The notes beneath the pieces were generated by a model. It was not told the origin of the DNA. It saw only the letters and a list, made by a program, of their open reading frames with translations, and ran no database searches. From Pseudomonas oryzicola (GTDB taxonomy: Bacteria > Pseudomonadota > Gammaproteobacteria > Pseudomonadales > Pseudomonadaceae): DNA of 64,000 nucleotides. The stretch is taken from assembly GCF_014269185.2 (NCBI RefSeq), contig NZ_JABWRZ020000002.1, forward strand, positions 1 through 64,000, given 5' to 3'. Positions within the stretch are counted from its first letter, which is position 1; the number at the start of each line of letters is the position of its first letter. Below, piece by piece: positions 15,786-25,731 of this stretch. Position numbers and translations under genes: made by a program.

Positions 15786-16984
15786 GCGGCCTGGGCCTGC
15801 AGGCGGGCGACCGGGCGCTCGCGCACAGGCCAGCTCAGGGCGGCGGCCAGCAGGCTGAGCAGGATGGAAATCTGCCAGACCAGGTCGTAGCTACCGGTGC
15901 GGTCATACACCACCCCACCCAACCAGCCCCCCAGAAACGCACCCAGCTGGTGGAACAGGAAGACGATACCGCCAAGCATGGACAGGTTGCGCACGCCGAA
16001 CAGCGTGGCCACGGTACCGTTGGTGAGCGGCACCGTGGACAGCCACAACAGGCCCATGGCAATGCCGAACAGGTAGGCGCTGAACGCACTCACCGGTGCC
16101 CAGAGGAACAGCACGATGACCATCGCACGCAGCAGGTACAACCCGGTCAGCAAGCGCGGCTTGGACATGCGCCCGCCCAGCCAGCCCGCGGTGAAGGTGC
16201 CGACGATGTTGAACAGGCCGACCAGCGCCAGCACCGTGGTCCCGGTGGTCGCGGGCAGATGCTGGTCAACTAGGTAGGCCGGCAGGTGCACGCCAATGAA
16301 CACCACCTGGAAACCGCAGACGAAGAAGCCCAGGGCGAGCAGCCAGAAGCCGGAATGCGAACACGCTTCGTGCAAGGCCTGGCCCAGGGTCTGTTCCGTG
16401 CCATGGCTGGGCAACGGGCGGTCGCGCAGCAAGCCGACGAAAGGCACGATCAGTGCAACCAGCAGGCCCAGCACCAGCAGTGCAGCGGACCAGCCCAGCC
16501 ACTGGATCAGGCCAAGGGTCCCCGGCAGCATGGCGAACTGGCCGAAAGAGCCGGCGGCGCTGGCAATCCCCATGGCCATGCTGCGCTTGTCTGCCGGCAC
16601 GGCACGCCCGACGACACCGAGAATGACCGAGAACGAAGTGCCGGACAGACCGATGCCGATCAGCAAGCCAGCACTCAGCGACAGCGACCAGGCCGAGTCG
16701 GCCATGCCCATCAGGACCAAGCCGGTGGCATAGAGAATACCGCCGATGATCACCACCCGCGCCGCACCAAGGCGGTCGGCCAGCGCACCGGCAAAGGGTT
16801 GTGCCAAGCCCCAGATCAGGTTCTGCAAGGCAATGGCAAAGGCGAACACCTCACGCCCCCAACCGAAGTCGGCGCTCATCGGCGCCAGGAACAGGCCGAA
16901 GCCATGCCGCACACCCAGGGACAGCGCCAGGATCAACGCTGCCCCCAACAATACCCACCCGCTGGTTCGCCACACCGAAGTCAT
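15782..16984 (-). CDS. MFS transporter, monocarboxylate/OFA-like, MarR-controlled
   Basis: The 400-aa protein has 12 predicted helices. It starts WVLLGAALILALSLGVRHGFGLFLAPMSADFGW, which is typical of the oxalate/formate-monocarboxylate branch of the MFS, and has the DRLGAARVV loop after helix 2. The substrate is unknown. The start at 16984 follows GATAAGGAC. It lies downstream of a marR gene on the same strand, with a perfect 14-bp palindrome 33 bases before its start that is repeated before marR. Its stop overlaps a 40-aa membrane ORF. The three genes probably form one repressor-controlled export or uptake unit. Confidence 0.82.
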   Translation of the reverse strand: MTSVWRTSGWVLLGAALILALSLGVRHGFGLFLAPMSADFGWGREVFAFAIALQNLIWGLAQPFAGALADRLGAARVVIIGGILYATGLVLMGMADSAWSLSLSAGLLIGIGLSGTSFSVILGVVGRAVPADKRSMAMGIASAAGSFGQFAMLPGTLGLIQWLGWSAALLVLGLLVALIVPFVGLLRDRPLPSHGTEQTLGQALHEACSHSGFWLLALGFFVCGFQVVFIGVHLPAYLVDQHLPATTGTTVLALVGLFNIVGTFTAGWLGGRMSKPRLLTGLYLLRAMVIVLFLWAPVSAFSAYLFGIAMGLLWLSTVPLTNGTVATLFGVRNLSMLGGIVFLFHQLGAFLGGWLGGVVYDRTGSYDLVWQISILLSLLAAALSWPVRERPVARLQAQAA

Positions 16985-17016
16985 TGTCCTTATCTCCAGC
17001 ACATCGCAAGGGTTTA

Positions 17017-17030
17017 CGGGTATATACCCG
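17017..17030. promoter_or_regulatory. MarR operator palindrome before the MFS gene
   Basis: CGGGTATATACCCG is a perfect 14-bp palindrome located 33 bases upstream of the MFS start and between that gene and marR. A near copy lies before marR. The AT-rich centre with GC arms fits a MarR-family dimer site overlapping a -10 region. Confidence 0.75.
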
Positions 17031-17047
17031 CTTATAATCGCATCAAC

Positions 17048-17452
17048 TCAAGCCAATAGGCCCAGCAACCGCACCAGTTCATCCCGTTGCCCTGCCCCCA
17101 GACGTTCTACCAGTTCGGCCTGGGCCCGTTCCCAGGCCGGATGGGCGACGCGCAGCAGCTGCGTAGCGGTGTCGGTCAACAGTACAACGCGGTTGCGCTG
17201 GTCATCACCGTCGGCCAGGGCTACCAGCCCTTCAGCCTCCAGCACCCGCAAGTTGCGGCCTAGGGTACTGCGCTCCAAGCCCATGGCTTCGGCCAAGGTG
17301 GTGATACTGGGCCGGTCGAGCCGCTGCAGATGGCGCAGCAGGGAAAACTGCGCGACATTGATCCCGAAGCCGGCAAGGGCCTCGTCGTAATGCCGGCTCA
17401 CCCCACGGGCGGCGCGACGCAGATGGGTACAGATACATTCACTGGTCAGCAT
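17048..17452 (-). CDS. MarR-family transcriptional regulator
   Basis: The 134-aa protein has the MarR winged helix: FGINVAQFSLLRHLQRLDRPSITTLAEAMGLERSTLGRNLRVLEAEGLVAL holds the helix-turn-helix and wing (about residues 30-85), with dimerisation helices at both ends. MarR proteins are dimeric repressors released by small ligands. The start at 17452 (MLTSE) was chosen over a TTG at 17488 because the latter would place the operator copy inside the coding region. No strong ribosome site is seen. It precedes the MFS gene on the same strand and is flanked by two copies of one palindrome, indicating autoregulation and control of the transporter. Confidence 0.85.
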   Translation of the reverse strand: MLTSECICTHLRRAARGVSRHYDEALAGFGINVAQFSLLRHLQRLDRPSITTLAEAMGLERSTLGRNLRVLEAEGLVALADGDDQRNRVVLLTDTATQLLRVAHPAWERAQAELVERLGAGQRDELVRLLGLLA

Positions 17453-17457
17453 GGATA

Positions 17458-17471
17458 CGTGTATATACCCG
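17458..17471. promoter_or_regulatory. MarR operator palindrome before marR
   Basis: CGTGTATATACCCG matches the perfect palindrome at 17017-17030 at 13 of 14 positions and lies six bases upstream of the marR start. Binding here would block marR expression, giving autorepression. Confidence 0.7.
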
Positions 17472-17585
17472 CACAATGAGCGTTGCAAGATATTTCGGAG
17501 TAGACATCGGCATCGCCAGGCAGGAAGTCACGCCTGGTCGGTTGCCACCTGCCATAGGCCAGCCGCTACACGACTGATGCGTTAC

Positions 17586-18308
17586 CTACAGGCTCAACGC
17601 CAGCCCCAGCACTACGCCCAATTCGAGCAACTCCAGCAACGCACCAGCGGTATCTCCGGTGGTTCCACCGAGGCGCCGACACATCAACTGCCGCAGCCAG
17701 CCGAACACCGCCAGCGCCAGCACCACGATCCACCCGCCCAGGGCCAGGCAGAACAGCGCACAACCCAGCAGCACCCAAGCGGCCGCAGCCCGGGGCAGAT
17801 GCTCGGCCAGCGCCTGTCCCAGACCACCCGGGCGCACGTAGGGGGTACTCAGGAACAGCCCAAGCATCGCCGATCGCCCGATCAGCGGTGCCAGCAGCAA
17901 CTGCGCCCCTGTACCCTGCTCCACCAGTACCCACAACGCACAGAACTTCAGCAATAGCACCAGGATCAGGGTGACCACGGCAATTGGCCCGCTGCGCGGG
18001 TCTTTCATGATCTGCAGGGTACGTTCGCGGTCGCCGAAACCACCCAACCAGGCGTCGGCGCTGTCCGCCAGCCCATCCAGGTGCAGGGCACCGCTGAGCA
18101 GCACCCACAATGCCAGCAGCAATGCTGCATGCAGTGGTGCCGGGGTCGCCTGCAGCCAGTGGCTGGCCAGCCACAGCAACAGGCCGAACAGCAACCCCAC
18201 CAGCGGGTAAAACAACAGCGAACGCCCCATATCACGCGGTGCCGGCATGCCCGGCAGGCGCACCGGCAAGCTGCTGAGGAACTGCAAGGCAATCCAGAAC
18301 GGCAACAT
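17586..18308 (-). CDS. cobS: Adenosylcobinamide-GDP ribazoletransferase CobS
   Basis: CobS joins adenosylcobinamide-GDP with alpha-ribazole (or its phosphate) to make adenosylcobalamin (phosphate), the last joining step of the pathway, at the inner membrane. The 240-aa protein has several membrane helices and the family hallmarks FLSSLPVRLPG near the start and HLDGLADSADAWLGGFGDRERTLQIMKDPRSGP near residue 80, with the acidic metal-binding cluster. It is the last gene of the operon and starts one base after the cobC stop. A start further upstream (18341) is open but lacks family similarity. Confidence 0.94.
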   Translation of the reverse strand: MLPFWIALQFLSSLPVRLPGMPAPRDMGRSLLFYPLVGLLFGLLLWLASHWLQATPAPLHAALLLALWVLLSGALHLDGLADSADAWLGGFGDRERTLQIMKDPRSGPIAVVTLILVLLLKFCALWVLVEQGTGAQLLLAPLIGRSAMLGLFLSTPYVRPGGLGQALAEHLPRAAAAWVLLGCALFCLALGGWIVVLALAVFGWLRQLMCRRLGGTTGDTAGALLELLELGVVLGLALSL

Positions 18309-18309
18309 C

Positions 18310-18876
18310 TCAGCGCCCCTCGACCCAGTGGCCGTCCTCACCCGGCACCAGCCGCATCAATGCGGCGTGGCCGACCTCTACCTGCAGCAGCTGGGCCCTT
18401 GGCAAGCCTCGGGCACGGGCCAGCAACAGCCGCATCACGCCGCCATGGGTGATCACTAGCACGCGTTTGCCAACATGCTGACGGCTCAGGCGTTCGACCG
18501 CCGCCAATACGCGTTCGGCAAACGCCGCTACCGGCTCACCATTGGGCGGGGTAAATCCGTACGGGTCTGCCCAGAAGCGCCCCAATGCGTCCGCCTGGTG
18601 TTCCATGATCTGCGCTGCGCTGCGGCCTTCCCAATCACCGAAATGCAGCTCCTGCAGGGCCGGCTCAAGCTGCACCGGCAAGTTCAAGCGCGCACCCAGT
18701 TCATCGGCAAAACGCGCACAACGCTGCAGCGGCGAACTGACCAGCACCTGCCACGGGCCGGCTTCAGCCACCGCGTTGCGCATCTGCGCCCAGCCCTTGT
18801 CGGTCAGGACATCGTCAAGGCTGCCACGCAGGCCGCCATGCGCTGTCTCACCATGGCGCAACAGGTCGAGAATCAT
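18310..18876 (-). CDS. cobC: Alpha-ribazole phosphatase CobC
   Basis: The 188-aa protein is a histidine phosphatase with the LLRHGET motif at the N-terminus (catalytic His in RHG) and the second His in [15 protein letters not shown]. In this context it removes the phosphate from alpha-ribazole-5'-phosphate or adenosylcobalamin-5'-phosphate. Its ATG at 18876 overlaps the cobT stop as ATGA. The general phosphoglycerate mutase family is broad; the operon position between cobT and cobS gives the specific role. Confidence 0.88.
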   Translation of the reverse strand: MILDLLRHGETAHGGLRGSLDDVLTDKGWAQMRNAVAEAGPWQVLVSSPLQRCARFADELGARLNLPVQLEPALQELHFGDWEGRSAAQIMEHQADALGRFWADPYGFTPPNGEPVAAFAERVLAAVERLSRQHVGKRVLVITHGGVMRLLLARARGLPRAQLLQVEVGHAALMRLVPGEDGHWVEGR

Positions 18877-19928
18877 GCCGGGCGGTCCGCCACTGCTGCT
18901 TCGGCAAAGGTCGCCATCTGCCCATGCAGGGCACAGGCCAGGCGCAACAACGGCACAGCCAGGGCAGCACCACTGCCCTCGCCCAGGCGCAGGCCCAAAG
19001 CCAGCAACGGTTCGGCCTGCAATGCGGCCAGCACCGTCTTGTGCCCAGGTTCCGCGCCCTGGTGGGCGAACAGCAGCCAGGCCCGGCACTGCGGGTTGAG
19101 GCGCACCGCCAGCAGCGCGGCAACGCTGCAGATGAAGCCGTCCACCAGCACCGCGATACCCGCCTGCGCGCAGCCCAGGTAGGCACCCGCCAACGCGGCG
19201 ATCTCGAAGCCACCCACGCAGCCCAGTGCCTGCAATGGCGCTTCGGCGCGCAAGTCATGCAGGCGCAGTGCCCGCTCGATGACCTCCGCCTTGTGCCGCA
19301 CACCGGCGTCATCCAGGCCGGTGCCCGGCCCGCTCAGCTCGATAGCCGGGCAGCCCAGCAGCACGCTGGCCAGGGCTGCGGCGGCGGTGGTGTTGCCAAT
19401 GCCCATCTCGCCGCCAATGAACAGCTGCGCGCCCTGTTCGGCAGCGCGCAGCGCGCTGTCGCGGCCGGCCTGCAGAGCCGCCTGCAACTGGCCCTCGGTC
19501 ATCGCGGGCTGGCGGGCGAAGTTGGCCGTGCCGGTGCCCAGGCGCAGATGGCGAACACCAGGCAGCTGCAGATGCGGGTCGATGGTACCCAGGTCGATCA
19601 CTTCCAGGCTGGCCTGCAACTGGCGCGCCAGCACGCTGATTGCCGCGCCGCCGCCGACGAAGTTGCGCAGCATCTGCCCGGTCACCGCTTGCGGGTAGGC
19701 CGAGATACCCTCTTCGACCACCCCGTGATCGCCGGCAAAAAGGGTAATGGCAAGCTGCTCCAGGCTTGGCCGCTCACGCCCTTGCAGGCCTGCCAGCTGA
19801 ATGGCCAGGCCTTCCAGCTGGCCGAGTGAACCGGCAGGTTTGGTCAGCTGCTGCTGACGGGCGCGGGCCTGGTCCATGGCGGCGTTGTCGAGGGGTTGGC
19901 AGGCGTCACGCCACCAGGCTTGGGTCAT
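18873..19928 (-). CDS. cobT: Nicotinate-nucleotide:dimethylbenzimidazole phosphoribosyltransferase CobT
   Basis: CobT transfers phosphoribose from nicotinate mononucleotide to 5,6-dimethylbenzimidazole to give alpha-ribazole phosphate. The 351-aa protein shows the family sequences [55 protein letters not shown] and the C-terminal [12 protein letters not shown] with the catalytic Glu. Its DMB substrate is made by BluB, encoded in the same operon. Start and stop overlap cobU and cobC by four bases each (ATGA). Confidence 0.96.
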   Translation of the reverse strand: MTQAWWRDACQPLDNAAMDQARARQQQLTKPAGSLGQLEGLAIQLAGLQGRERPSLEQLAITLFAGDHGVVEEGISAYPQAVTGQMLRNFVGGGAAISVLARQLQASLEVIDLGTIDPHLQLPGVRHLRLGTGTANFARQPAMTEGQLQAALQAGRDSALRAAEQGAQLFIGGEMGIGNTTAAAALASVLLGCPAIELSGPGTGLDDAGVRHKAEVIERALRLHDLRAEAPLQALGCVGGFEIAALAGAYLGCAQAGIAVLVDGFICSVAALLAVRLNPQCRAWLLFAHQGAEPGHKTVLAALQAEPLLALGLRLGEGSGAALAVPLLRLACALHGQMATFAEAAVADRPA

Positions 19929-20446
19929 AGTGCAGGTCCTTTGAGCATTAGGGGCAGGCCAGCCACGGTCAGCACCACGCGTTGACAGCGTTCGGCCACG
20001 GCCTGGTGCAACCAGCCGGCCAGGTCGACGTAGCGCCGGGTCAGCTCGCCCATGGGCACGACGCCCAGGCCGGTTTCATTACTGACCAGAATGACAGTGC
20101 CCGGCAACTGCTCCAGGCAGGCCAGTAGCGCGTCTCGCTCCTCGGCCAGGCGCTGGTCGTCTTCGAGCATCAGCAGGTTGGTCAGCCACAGGGTCAGGCA
20201 ATCCACCAGCAGGCAGCGCCCTTCGGCTGCTTCAGCGCGCAGCACCGCGGCCAGGGCCAGGGGTTCTTCGATCAGGCCCCAGTCTGCCGGGCGCCGCTGG
20301 CGGTGCAACTGCACGCGGGCATTCATTTCACCGTCCAGCGGCTGGCTGGTGGCGATGTAGGTCACCGCCAGGCCGCTGGTGCTGGCCAGCTGTTCGGCCA
20401 GGCGGCTCTTGCCGGAGCGGGCACCGCCGAGGATCAGGTTACGCAT
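19925..20446 (-). CDS. cobU: Bifunctional adenosylcobinamide kinase/guanylyltransferase CobU (CobP)
   Basis: CobU phosphorylates adenosylcobinamide and then adds GMP to give adenosylcobinamide-GDP. The 173-aa protein starts [21 protein letters not shown] with a P-loop. It continues with [27 protein letters not shown], which includes the active-site His that forms the guanylyl intermediate, and with [13 protein letters not shown] and [11 protein letters not shown]. It starts one base after the cobQ stop and overlaps cobT by four bases. The frame is open upstream inside cobQ but the start at 20446 fits the family exactly. Confidence 0.95.
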   Translation of the reverse strand: MRNLILGGARSGKSRLAEQLASTSGLAVTYIATSQPLDGEMNARVQLHRQRRPADWGLIEEPLALAAVLRAEAAEGRCLLVDCLTLWLTNLLMLEDDQRLAEERDALLACLEQLPGTVILVSNETGLGVVPMGELTRRYVDLAGWLHQAVAERCQRVVLTVAGLPLMLKGPAL

Positions 20447-20447
20447 G

Positions 20448-21902
20448 TCAGGCCACTCCACACAGTTGGCGCAGGCGCGCGGTGTCCAGGTGTTTTTCCA
20501 CGAGGTCGGCCAGGCGCTCGATGTCGCGCTCGCGCAGGGCCAGGTAATCGATGCTCTGCACATCCTCCAGGCCAGCCCAGCGCAGCAGCGCCGCGCATGA
20601 TTGGCTACCTTCGAACAGGCCATGCAGGTAGGTGGCAAGCACCTGGCCATCGGCGCTGAGGGCACCATCGCAACGGCCATCGGCAAGCTGCACTGCAGGT
20701 TGCTCCAGTGCCGGTCCGCTGGTGACGCCGGCATGTATTTCATAACCGGCAACCGGGACTGCTTCGAGGTTCAGCGTGCCGGCAACGTTGCGCAGTTGCT
20801 TGTCGGCTTCAAGCACTGTGCTGTAATCGAACAGGCCAAGCCCCGAGCTCGAACCAGCAGCGCCTTCCAGACCGAGCGGGTCATGCACTTCCCTGCCAAG
20901 CATCTGCAGGCCACCGCAGATTCCGATCAGCTTGCCACCATAACGCAGATGCCGTGCGATGGCCTTGTCCCAGCCCCGTTCGCGTAGCTGCGCCAGGTCG
21001 CCGCGCACGCTCTTCGAGCCCGGCAGGATGATCAGGTCGGCAGCCGGGATCGGCTGGCCCGGGCCGATGAACTGCAGGTCCACCTGCGGGTGCAGGCGCA
21101 GCGGGTCGAAGTCGGTGTGGTTGCTGATACGTGGCAGCACCGGGACGATTACCTTGAGCACGCGCCCGGCCTTGGCCGCCTGGCGTGCATCGATGCCGTC
21201 CTCGGCCTCCAGGTGCAGGTCGCTGACATACGGCAACACACCCAGCACCGGCTTGCCGGTGCGCTGTTCCAGCCAGTCCAGGCCTGGCTGCAGCAAGGCG
21301 ATGTCGCCCCGGAAGCGGTTGATGACGAAGCCCTTGACCCGCGCCTGCTCGCTGGGCGACAGCAACTCCAGCGTGCCCACCAGGTGGGCGAACACACCGC
21401 CGCGGTTGATGTCGGCGACCAGGATCACCGGGCAGTCCACCGCTTCGGCAAAGCCCATGTTGGCAATGTCGCCGGCACGCAGGTTGATTTCAGCCGGCGA
21501 ACCCGCGCCTTCGACCATGACCACCGGCCAGGCAGCGCTCAGGCGCTGGTGCGAGGCCAGCACCGCCTGCATGGCGATGGCCTTGTAGTCGTGATAGGCC
21601 ACCGCGTTCATGCTGGCGACGGCATGACCATGGATGATCACCTGGGCGCCGGTGTCGCTGTTGGGTTTGAGCAGCACCGGGTTCATGTCGGTGTGCGGTT
21701 CCAGCCGGCAGGCCTGGGCCTGCACTGCCTGGGCCCGGCCGATTTCACCGCCGTCGGCGGTCACCGCGCTGTTCAGCGCCATGTTCTGCGGCTTGAACGG
21801 CACCACGCCGACACCCTGGCGCAACAGCCAGCGGCACAGCGCGGTCACCAGCGTGCTCTTGCCTGCGTCGGAGGTGGTGCCTTGCACCATGAGGGTGGTC
21901 AT
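20448..21902 (-). CDS. cobQ: Cobyric acid synthase CobQ
   Basis: CobQ amidates adenosylcobyrinic acid a,c-diamide at positions b, d, e and g with glutamine and ATP. The 484-aa protein has the dethiobiotin-synthase-like N-terminal domain ([23 protein letters not shown]-loop) and a class I glutamine amidotransferase-like domain with the nucleophile in [11 protein letters not shown] and a late His in ATYLHGLFE. The length is typical. The start overlaps the cobD stop by four bases. Confidence 0.96.
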   Translation of the reverse strand: MTTLMVQGTTSDAGKSTLVTALCRWLLRQGVGVVPFKPQNMALNSAVTADGGEIGRAQAVQAQACRLEPHTDMNPVLLKPNSDTGAQVIIHGHAVASMNAVAYHDYKAIAMQAVLASHQRLSAAWPVVMVEGAGSPAEINLRAGDIANMGFAEAVDCPVILVADINRGGVFAHLVGTLELLSPSEQARVKGFVINRFRGDIALLQPGLDWLEQRTGKPVLGVLPYVSDLHLEAEDGIDARQAAKAGRVLKVIVPVLPRISNHTDFDPLRLHPQVDLQFIGPGQPIPAADLIILPGSKSVRGDLAQLRERGWDKAIARHLRYGGKLIGICGGLQMLGREVHDPLGLEGAAGSSSGLGLFDYSTVLEADKQLRNVAGTLNLEAVPVAGYEIHAGVTSGPALEQPAVQLADGRCDGALSADGQVLATYLHGLFEGSQSCAALLRWAGLEDVQSIDYLALRERDIERLADLVEKHLDTARLRQLCGVA

Positions 21903-22891
21903 GCCGTTTCCTTCTGATAGGCTGCCAGGGCTTGCGCCAGGCGCTGTTCATCTGCTGCACAGGCAGGCAGCCCCAGGCGTATCGCCGGTGGCTGCTCGAA
22001 CAGGCGTACCAGGATGCCACGGCGGGCGAGAAAGTCATGCAGTTGCGCAGCGCGCTCACAGCACACGTACTGGAACAGGTCGCAACCGCCGCTGGGCGTC
22101 AGGCCGGCGCTGCCCAACATAGCCGCCAGCCGCTGGCTGGCGGCGGCACAGCGTTCGACCTGTATGCGTTGGGTGGCATGGTCGGCCAGGCTGGCCTGAG
22201 CCAGTACCCGGGTCGGGCCGTTGATGGTCCACGGGCCGAGCAACTCGGCCAGGCGCAGCAGCAGGCTGCGCTCAGCAGCTACGAAGCCCAGGCGCACGCC
22301 AGCCAGGCCGAAAAACTTGCCGAACGAGCGCAGCACGATGAGGCCAGGGCGATCGGCATAGCCGACCACACTGTCGCCTGGGGTGTTGTCCATGAACGCT
22401 TCGTCGACCAGCAGCCAGCCACCGCGAACGGCCAGGCGTGCGTGCCAGGCCAGCAGGCGTTCTGGCGACACCCGGTGGCCGGTTGGGTTGTTCGGGTTGA
22501 CCAGCATCAGCACGTCAAGGCTGTCGAGCGTCGCCTCGACCTTGGCTTCGTCAAGCTCCAGCAACTGATGCCCCGCCCGCTGCCAGGCGTACGGGTGCTC
22601 GGCATAGCACGGTGCAAGCACCCCCACCCGGCAAGCGCTGCGTAGCGAAGGCAAGGCCTGGATCGCGGCCTGGGAACCGGCTACCGGCAGCAATTGGCGG
22701 GCGCCGTAGTACGCGCACGCAGCCTGCTCCAGGCCGTCCTCGGTTTCCGGCAGACGAGCCCAGGCCTCCAGCGGAATCGGCGGGATCGGAAATGACCACG
22801 GCGCAATGCCGCTGGACAGGTCCAGCCAATGCTCCCGGGCGATGCCATATTGCCGCACCGCGCGTAGCAGGCGGCCACCATGTTCAAGCAT
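21899..22891 (-). CDS. cobD: Threonine-phosphate decarboxylase CobD (CobC in Pseudomonas nomenclature)
   Basis: This PLP enzyme decarboxylates L-threonine-O-3-phosphate to aminopropanol phosphate, the side arm of the nucleotide loop. The 330-aa protein has the aminotransferase class I/II motifs [19 protein letters not shown] and the PLP-binding Lys in [16 protein letters not shown]. It is often called cobC in Pseudomonas annotation; cobD follows Salmonella usage. It overlaps cbiB by eight bases at its start and cobQ by four at its end. Confidence 0.92.
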   Translation of the reverse strand: MLEHGGRLLRAVRQYGIAREHWLDLSSGIAPWSFPIPPIPLEAWARLPETEDGLEQAACAYYGARQLLPVAGSQAAIQALPSLRSACRVGVLAPCYAEHPYAWQRAGHQLLELDEAKVEATLDSLDVLMLVNPNNPTGHRVSPERLLAWHARLAVRGGWLLVDEAFMDNTPGDSVVGYADRPGLIVLRSFGKFFGLAGVRLGFVAAERSLLLRLAELLGPWTINGPTRVLAQASLADHATQRIQVERCAAASQRLAAMLGSAGLTPSGGCDLFQYVCCERAAQLHDFLARRGILVRLFEQPPAIRLGLPACAADEQRLAQALAAYQKETA

Positions 22892-23792
22892 TGACGTAAG
22901 CCCCCAGGCAGATCAACAGCAGCCACAGCCACACCCCACGCTGCACCAGGCCCCAGCCACGCTCGATGGCCTCGGCATCGGCCACTGGCCCGTCACCCAG
23001 GCGCGGCCGCTCGTGCAGCTCACCGTGGTACACCGCCGGCCCACCCAGCTCCACGCCCAGCGCACCCGCACCGGCGGCCATCACCGGCCCGGCGTTGGGG
23101 CTGTCCCACAGCGGGCCCTGCCGGCGCCAGCAGGCCAGGGCCAGGCGGGTCTTGCCCAGCAGTGCATAGGTCAGCGCCACCAGCCTGGCGGGGATATAGT
23201 TGAGCACGTCGTCGACACGCGCTGCGCACCAGCCGAAGCGTTCGAAACGTTCGTTGCGGTAGCCCCACATGGCGTCGAGCGTGTTGCTCAGGCGATACAG
23301 CACCACGCCCGGCGCACCGGCCACGACGAACCAGAACAGTGCGGCGAACACCGCATCGCTGCCGTTTTCCAGCACCGACTCGGTAGCCGCCCGGGCCACC
23401 GCAGGCTCGTCCAGCTCACGGGTTTCGCGGCTGACCAGGAAACCCACGCGGCGCCGCGCCTGTTCCAGGTCGCCCTGGCGCAAGGCATTGGCTACCGGCA
23501 GCACGTGCTCGCCCAGGCTGCGCAGACCGACAGCGCAATACAGCGCCAGCACGTCGACCAGCCAGCCGATGTATGGCAACCAGGAAAGGATCAGTGCCAT
23601 CAGGGTCAACGGGACCACTGCCAGGAACCATGCGCTCACGCCGTGGCTGCGCCAGCCGCGCCCACCGGCATTCAGGCGGCGCTCGAGACTGCCGGCCATG
23701 TTGCCAAAAGCCACCAGCGGATGGCGCCGCTGCGGTTCGCCCAGCAAGGCATCCAGGGCCACCCCGGCCACGGTCAGCAAGGCCACGCTCAT
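22884..23792 (-). CDS. cbiB: Adenosylcobinamide-phosphate synthase CbiB
   Basis: CbiB attaches the aminopropanol arm to cobyric acid at the inner membrane. The 302-aa protein has about four to five membrane helices and the family sequences [43 protein letters not shown] and [21 protein letters not shown]. It starts at 23792 with an ATGA overlap with bluB; an upstream alternative at 23807 would sit inside bluB and is less likely. The same protein is called CobD in Pseudomonas denitrificans terms. Confidence 0.94.
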   Translation of the reverse strand: MSVALLTVAGVALDALLGEPQRRHPLVAFGNMAGSLERRLNAGGRGWRSHGVSAWFLAVVPLTLMALILSWLPYIGWLVDVLALYCAVGLRSLGEHVLPVANALRQGDLEQARRRVGFLVSRETRELDEPAVARAATESVLENGSDAVFAALFWFVVAGAPGVVLYRLSNTLDAMWGYRNERFERFGWCAARVDDVLNYIPARLVALTYALLGKTRLALACWRRQGPLWDSPNAGPVMAAGAGALGVELGGPAVYHGELHERPRLGDGPVADAEAIERGWGLVQRGVWLWLLLICLGAYVNA

Positions 23793-24439
23793 TGGCGCTC
23801 TCCCCATTGGTTTTCGTACAGCATTTCGCTCAAGGGCCGTTCCTCAGCCCAGTTTTCCAGCACCAGCATCGGTGCCGGGTAAAACTCGGCCACCGGGCCC
23901 AGGCACAGCACCGCGACCGGCTTGGCCCCGGCCGGCATGCCTAGCAGCGCAGCCAACGCCTGTGGGTCGAACAACGACACCCAGCCCATACCCAGCCCTT
24001 CGCCACGGGCCGCCAGCCACAAGTTCTGGATAGCGCAGGCCAGCGAGGCCAGGTCCATTTCCGGCAGGGTACGGCGGCCGAAGATGTGCGGTTCGCGGTT
24101 GTCCATCAGCGCCGCCACCAGCACTTCGGCGCAGTCGTTGATGCCTTCCACCTTCAGCTTCATGAAGGCGTCGGAGCGTTCGCCAAGAGCCTCGGCAGTC
24201 CGAACCCGTTCGTCCTCTACCAGCGCCTGGATATTCGCGCGCAGGTCACGCCGGCTGATCCGGATGAATCGCCAGGGTTGCATCAGGCCTACGCTGGGCG
24301 CCTGGTGCGCAGCTGCCAGCAGGCGCCCGAGCAGCTCCGGGGCTACCTCGCCACCGGCGAAATGGCGCATGTCACGGCGCTCGCCGATGGCGCGGTAGAT
24401 CGCGGCGCGCTCGGCGTCGCTGTATGCATGTTCATTCAT
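23789..24439 (-). CDS. bluB: 5,6-dimethylbenzimidazole synthase BluB
   Basis: BluB is an oxygen-dependent flavin-destroying enzyme that turns reduced FMN into 5,6-dimethylbenzimidazole, the lower ligand of cobalamin. The 216-aa protein has the nitroreductase-like fold with [34 protein letters not shown] and [12 protein letters not shown], all typical of BluB. Its presence shows that true B12 with DMB is made aerobically. It overlaps cobB at its start and cbiB at its end by four bases each. Confidence 0.93.
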   Translation of the reverse strand: MNEHAYSDAERAAIYRAIGERRDMRHFAGGEVAPELLGRLLAAAHQAPSVGLMQPWRFIRISRRDLRANIQALVEDERVRTAEALGERSDAFMKLKVEGINDCAEVLVAALMDNREPHIFGRRTLPEMDLASLACAIQNLWLAARGEGLGMGWVSLFDPQALAALLGMPAGAKPVAVLCLGPVAEFYPAPMLVLENWAEERPLSEMLYENQWGERQ

Positions 24440-25731
24440 GGTCGCAACAGCGCCACCACCGCGCCAGGGTTGGAGGGGAAGTAGAAGTGCACATAGGAAG
24501 CCGTCAGCCGCCCCAGGCGGTATACCGCTTCGTTGCCACGCCCACCGTTGGGGCTCAGGCCACGGGCGATCGGCTCCAGCGCCGTACGGGTCAGCGAATG
24601 GTGATAGGTATGCCCGCGCAAGGTGCCTTCGGGTAGTTCCACCGCCTGCAGCGCCAGGGCAGCCAGGCGCTTCTGCATGGTCGCTTCGCCGGGCAGCAGG
24701 CCGAGCAACTCGGCACGCTCGCCAGCCACATCGGTCAGGGCATCGAGCAGGTACAGCATGCCGCCGCACTCGGCCAGCAACGGTTTGCCCTGGGCGTGAT
24801 GAGCCCGGATCGCCGCGTTCATCAGCGCATTGGCGGCAAGGGCGTGGTGGTGCAGCTCGGGATAACCACCCGGCAGGTACAGGCTGTCCACCGTCGGCAG
24901 TTCACGATCATGCAACGGCGAGAAGAACTCGAGTTGGGCACCGAGGTTGCGCAGCAAATCGAGATTGGCGCCATAGATGAAGGCAAAGGCTTCGTCCCGC
25001 GCCACGCCGATACGCACCCCAGCCAGCGAGGCGGTGCAGGCGTATGGCACGGGTTCGGCGAACGCAACCGGCGGTGGCAAGGCAGCGTCGCAGCTAGCGC
25101 CGAGTGCTTCGGCAGCGGCGTCGAGGCGGGCATCCAGGTCATCCAGTTCACTGGCCTGGACCAGCCCCAGGTGGCGGCTGGGCAGTTCGATGCCGCGCTC
25201 ACGGGACAACCCGCCATACCAGCGCAGGCCTTCGGTCAGGCTACCTTCCAGCAATTGGGCGTGGCGCAGGCTGCCTACCCGGTTGGCCAGCACGCCGGCG
25301 AATGGCAGGTCAGCCTGGTAACGAGCCAGGCCCAGGGCCAGGGCGCCGAAGGTCTGGGCCATGGCCGTGCCATCGATTACCGCCAGCACCGGCACACCGA
25401 AGTGACGGGCCAGGTCGGCGCTGGACGGGGTACCATCGAACAGCCCCATCACCCCTTCGATCAGGATCAGGTCGGCCTCGGCAGCCGCCTCCCACAACAA
25501 ACGGCGACTTTCCTCGGCACCGATCATCCACAGATCCAGCTGGTAGACCGGCGCACCACTGGCCCGTTCGAGGATCATCGGGTCGAGGAAATCGGGCCCG
25601 CACTTGAACACCCGTACCTTGCGCCCGAGGTTGCGGTGCAGGCGGGCCAGGGCAGCGGTGACGGTGGTCTTGCCCTGGCCGGAGGCCGGTGCCGCGATCA
25701 GTACGGCAGGGCAATGACGGGGCTGGCTCAC
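24436..25731 (-). CDS. cobB: Cobyrinate a,c-diamide synthase CobB
   Basis: CobB amidates the a and c side chains of (hydrogeno)byrinic or cobyrinic acid. The 431-aa protein has the P-loop domain (VLIAAPASGQGKTTVTAALA), DFLDPMILERASG, and a glutamine amidotransferase-like domain with LLAECGGMLYLLD containing the nucleophilic Cys. It starts with GTG at 25731, overlapping the cobO stop as GTGA. In aerobic pseudomonads the substrate is hydrogenobyrinic acid. The sirtuin gene of the same name is unrelated. Confidence 0.94.
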   Translation of the reverse strand: MSQPRHCPAVLIAAPASGQGKTTVTAALARLHRNLGRKVRVFKCGPDFLDPMILERASGAPVYQLDLWMIGAEESRRLLWEAAAEADLILIEGVMGLFDGTPSSADLARHFGVPVLAVIDGTAMAQTFGALALGLARYQADLPFAGVLANRVGSLRHAQLLEGSLTEGLRWYGGLSRERGIELPSRHLGLVQASELDDLDARLDAAAEALGASCDAALPPPVAFAEPVPYACTASLAGVRIGVARDEAFAFIYGANLDLLRNLGAQLEFFSPLHDRELPTVDSLYLPGGYPELHHHALAANALMNAAIRAHHAQGKPLLAECGGMLYLLDALTDVAGERAELLGLLPGEATMQKRLAALALQAVELPEGTLRGHTYHHSLTRTALEPIARGLSPNGGRGNEAVYRLGRLTASYVHFYFPSNPGAVVALLRP

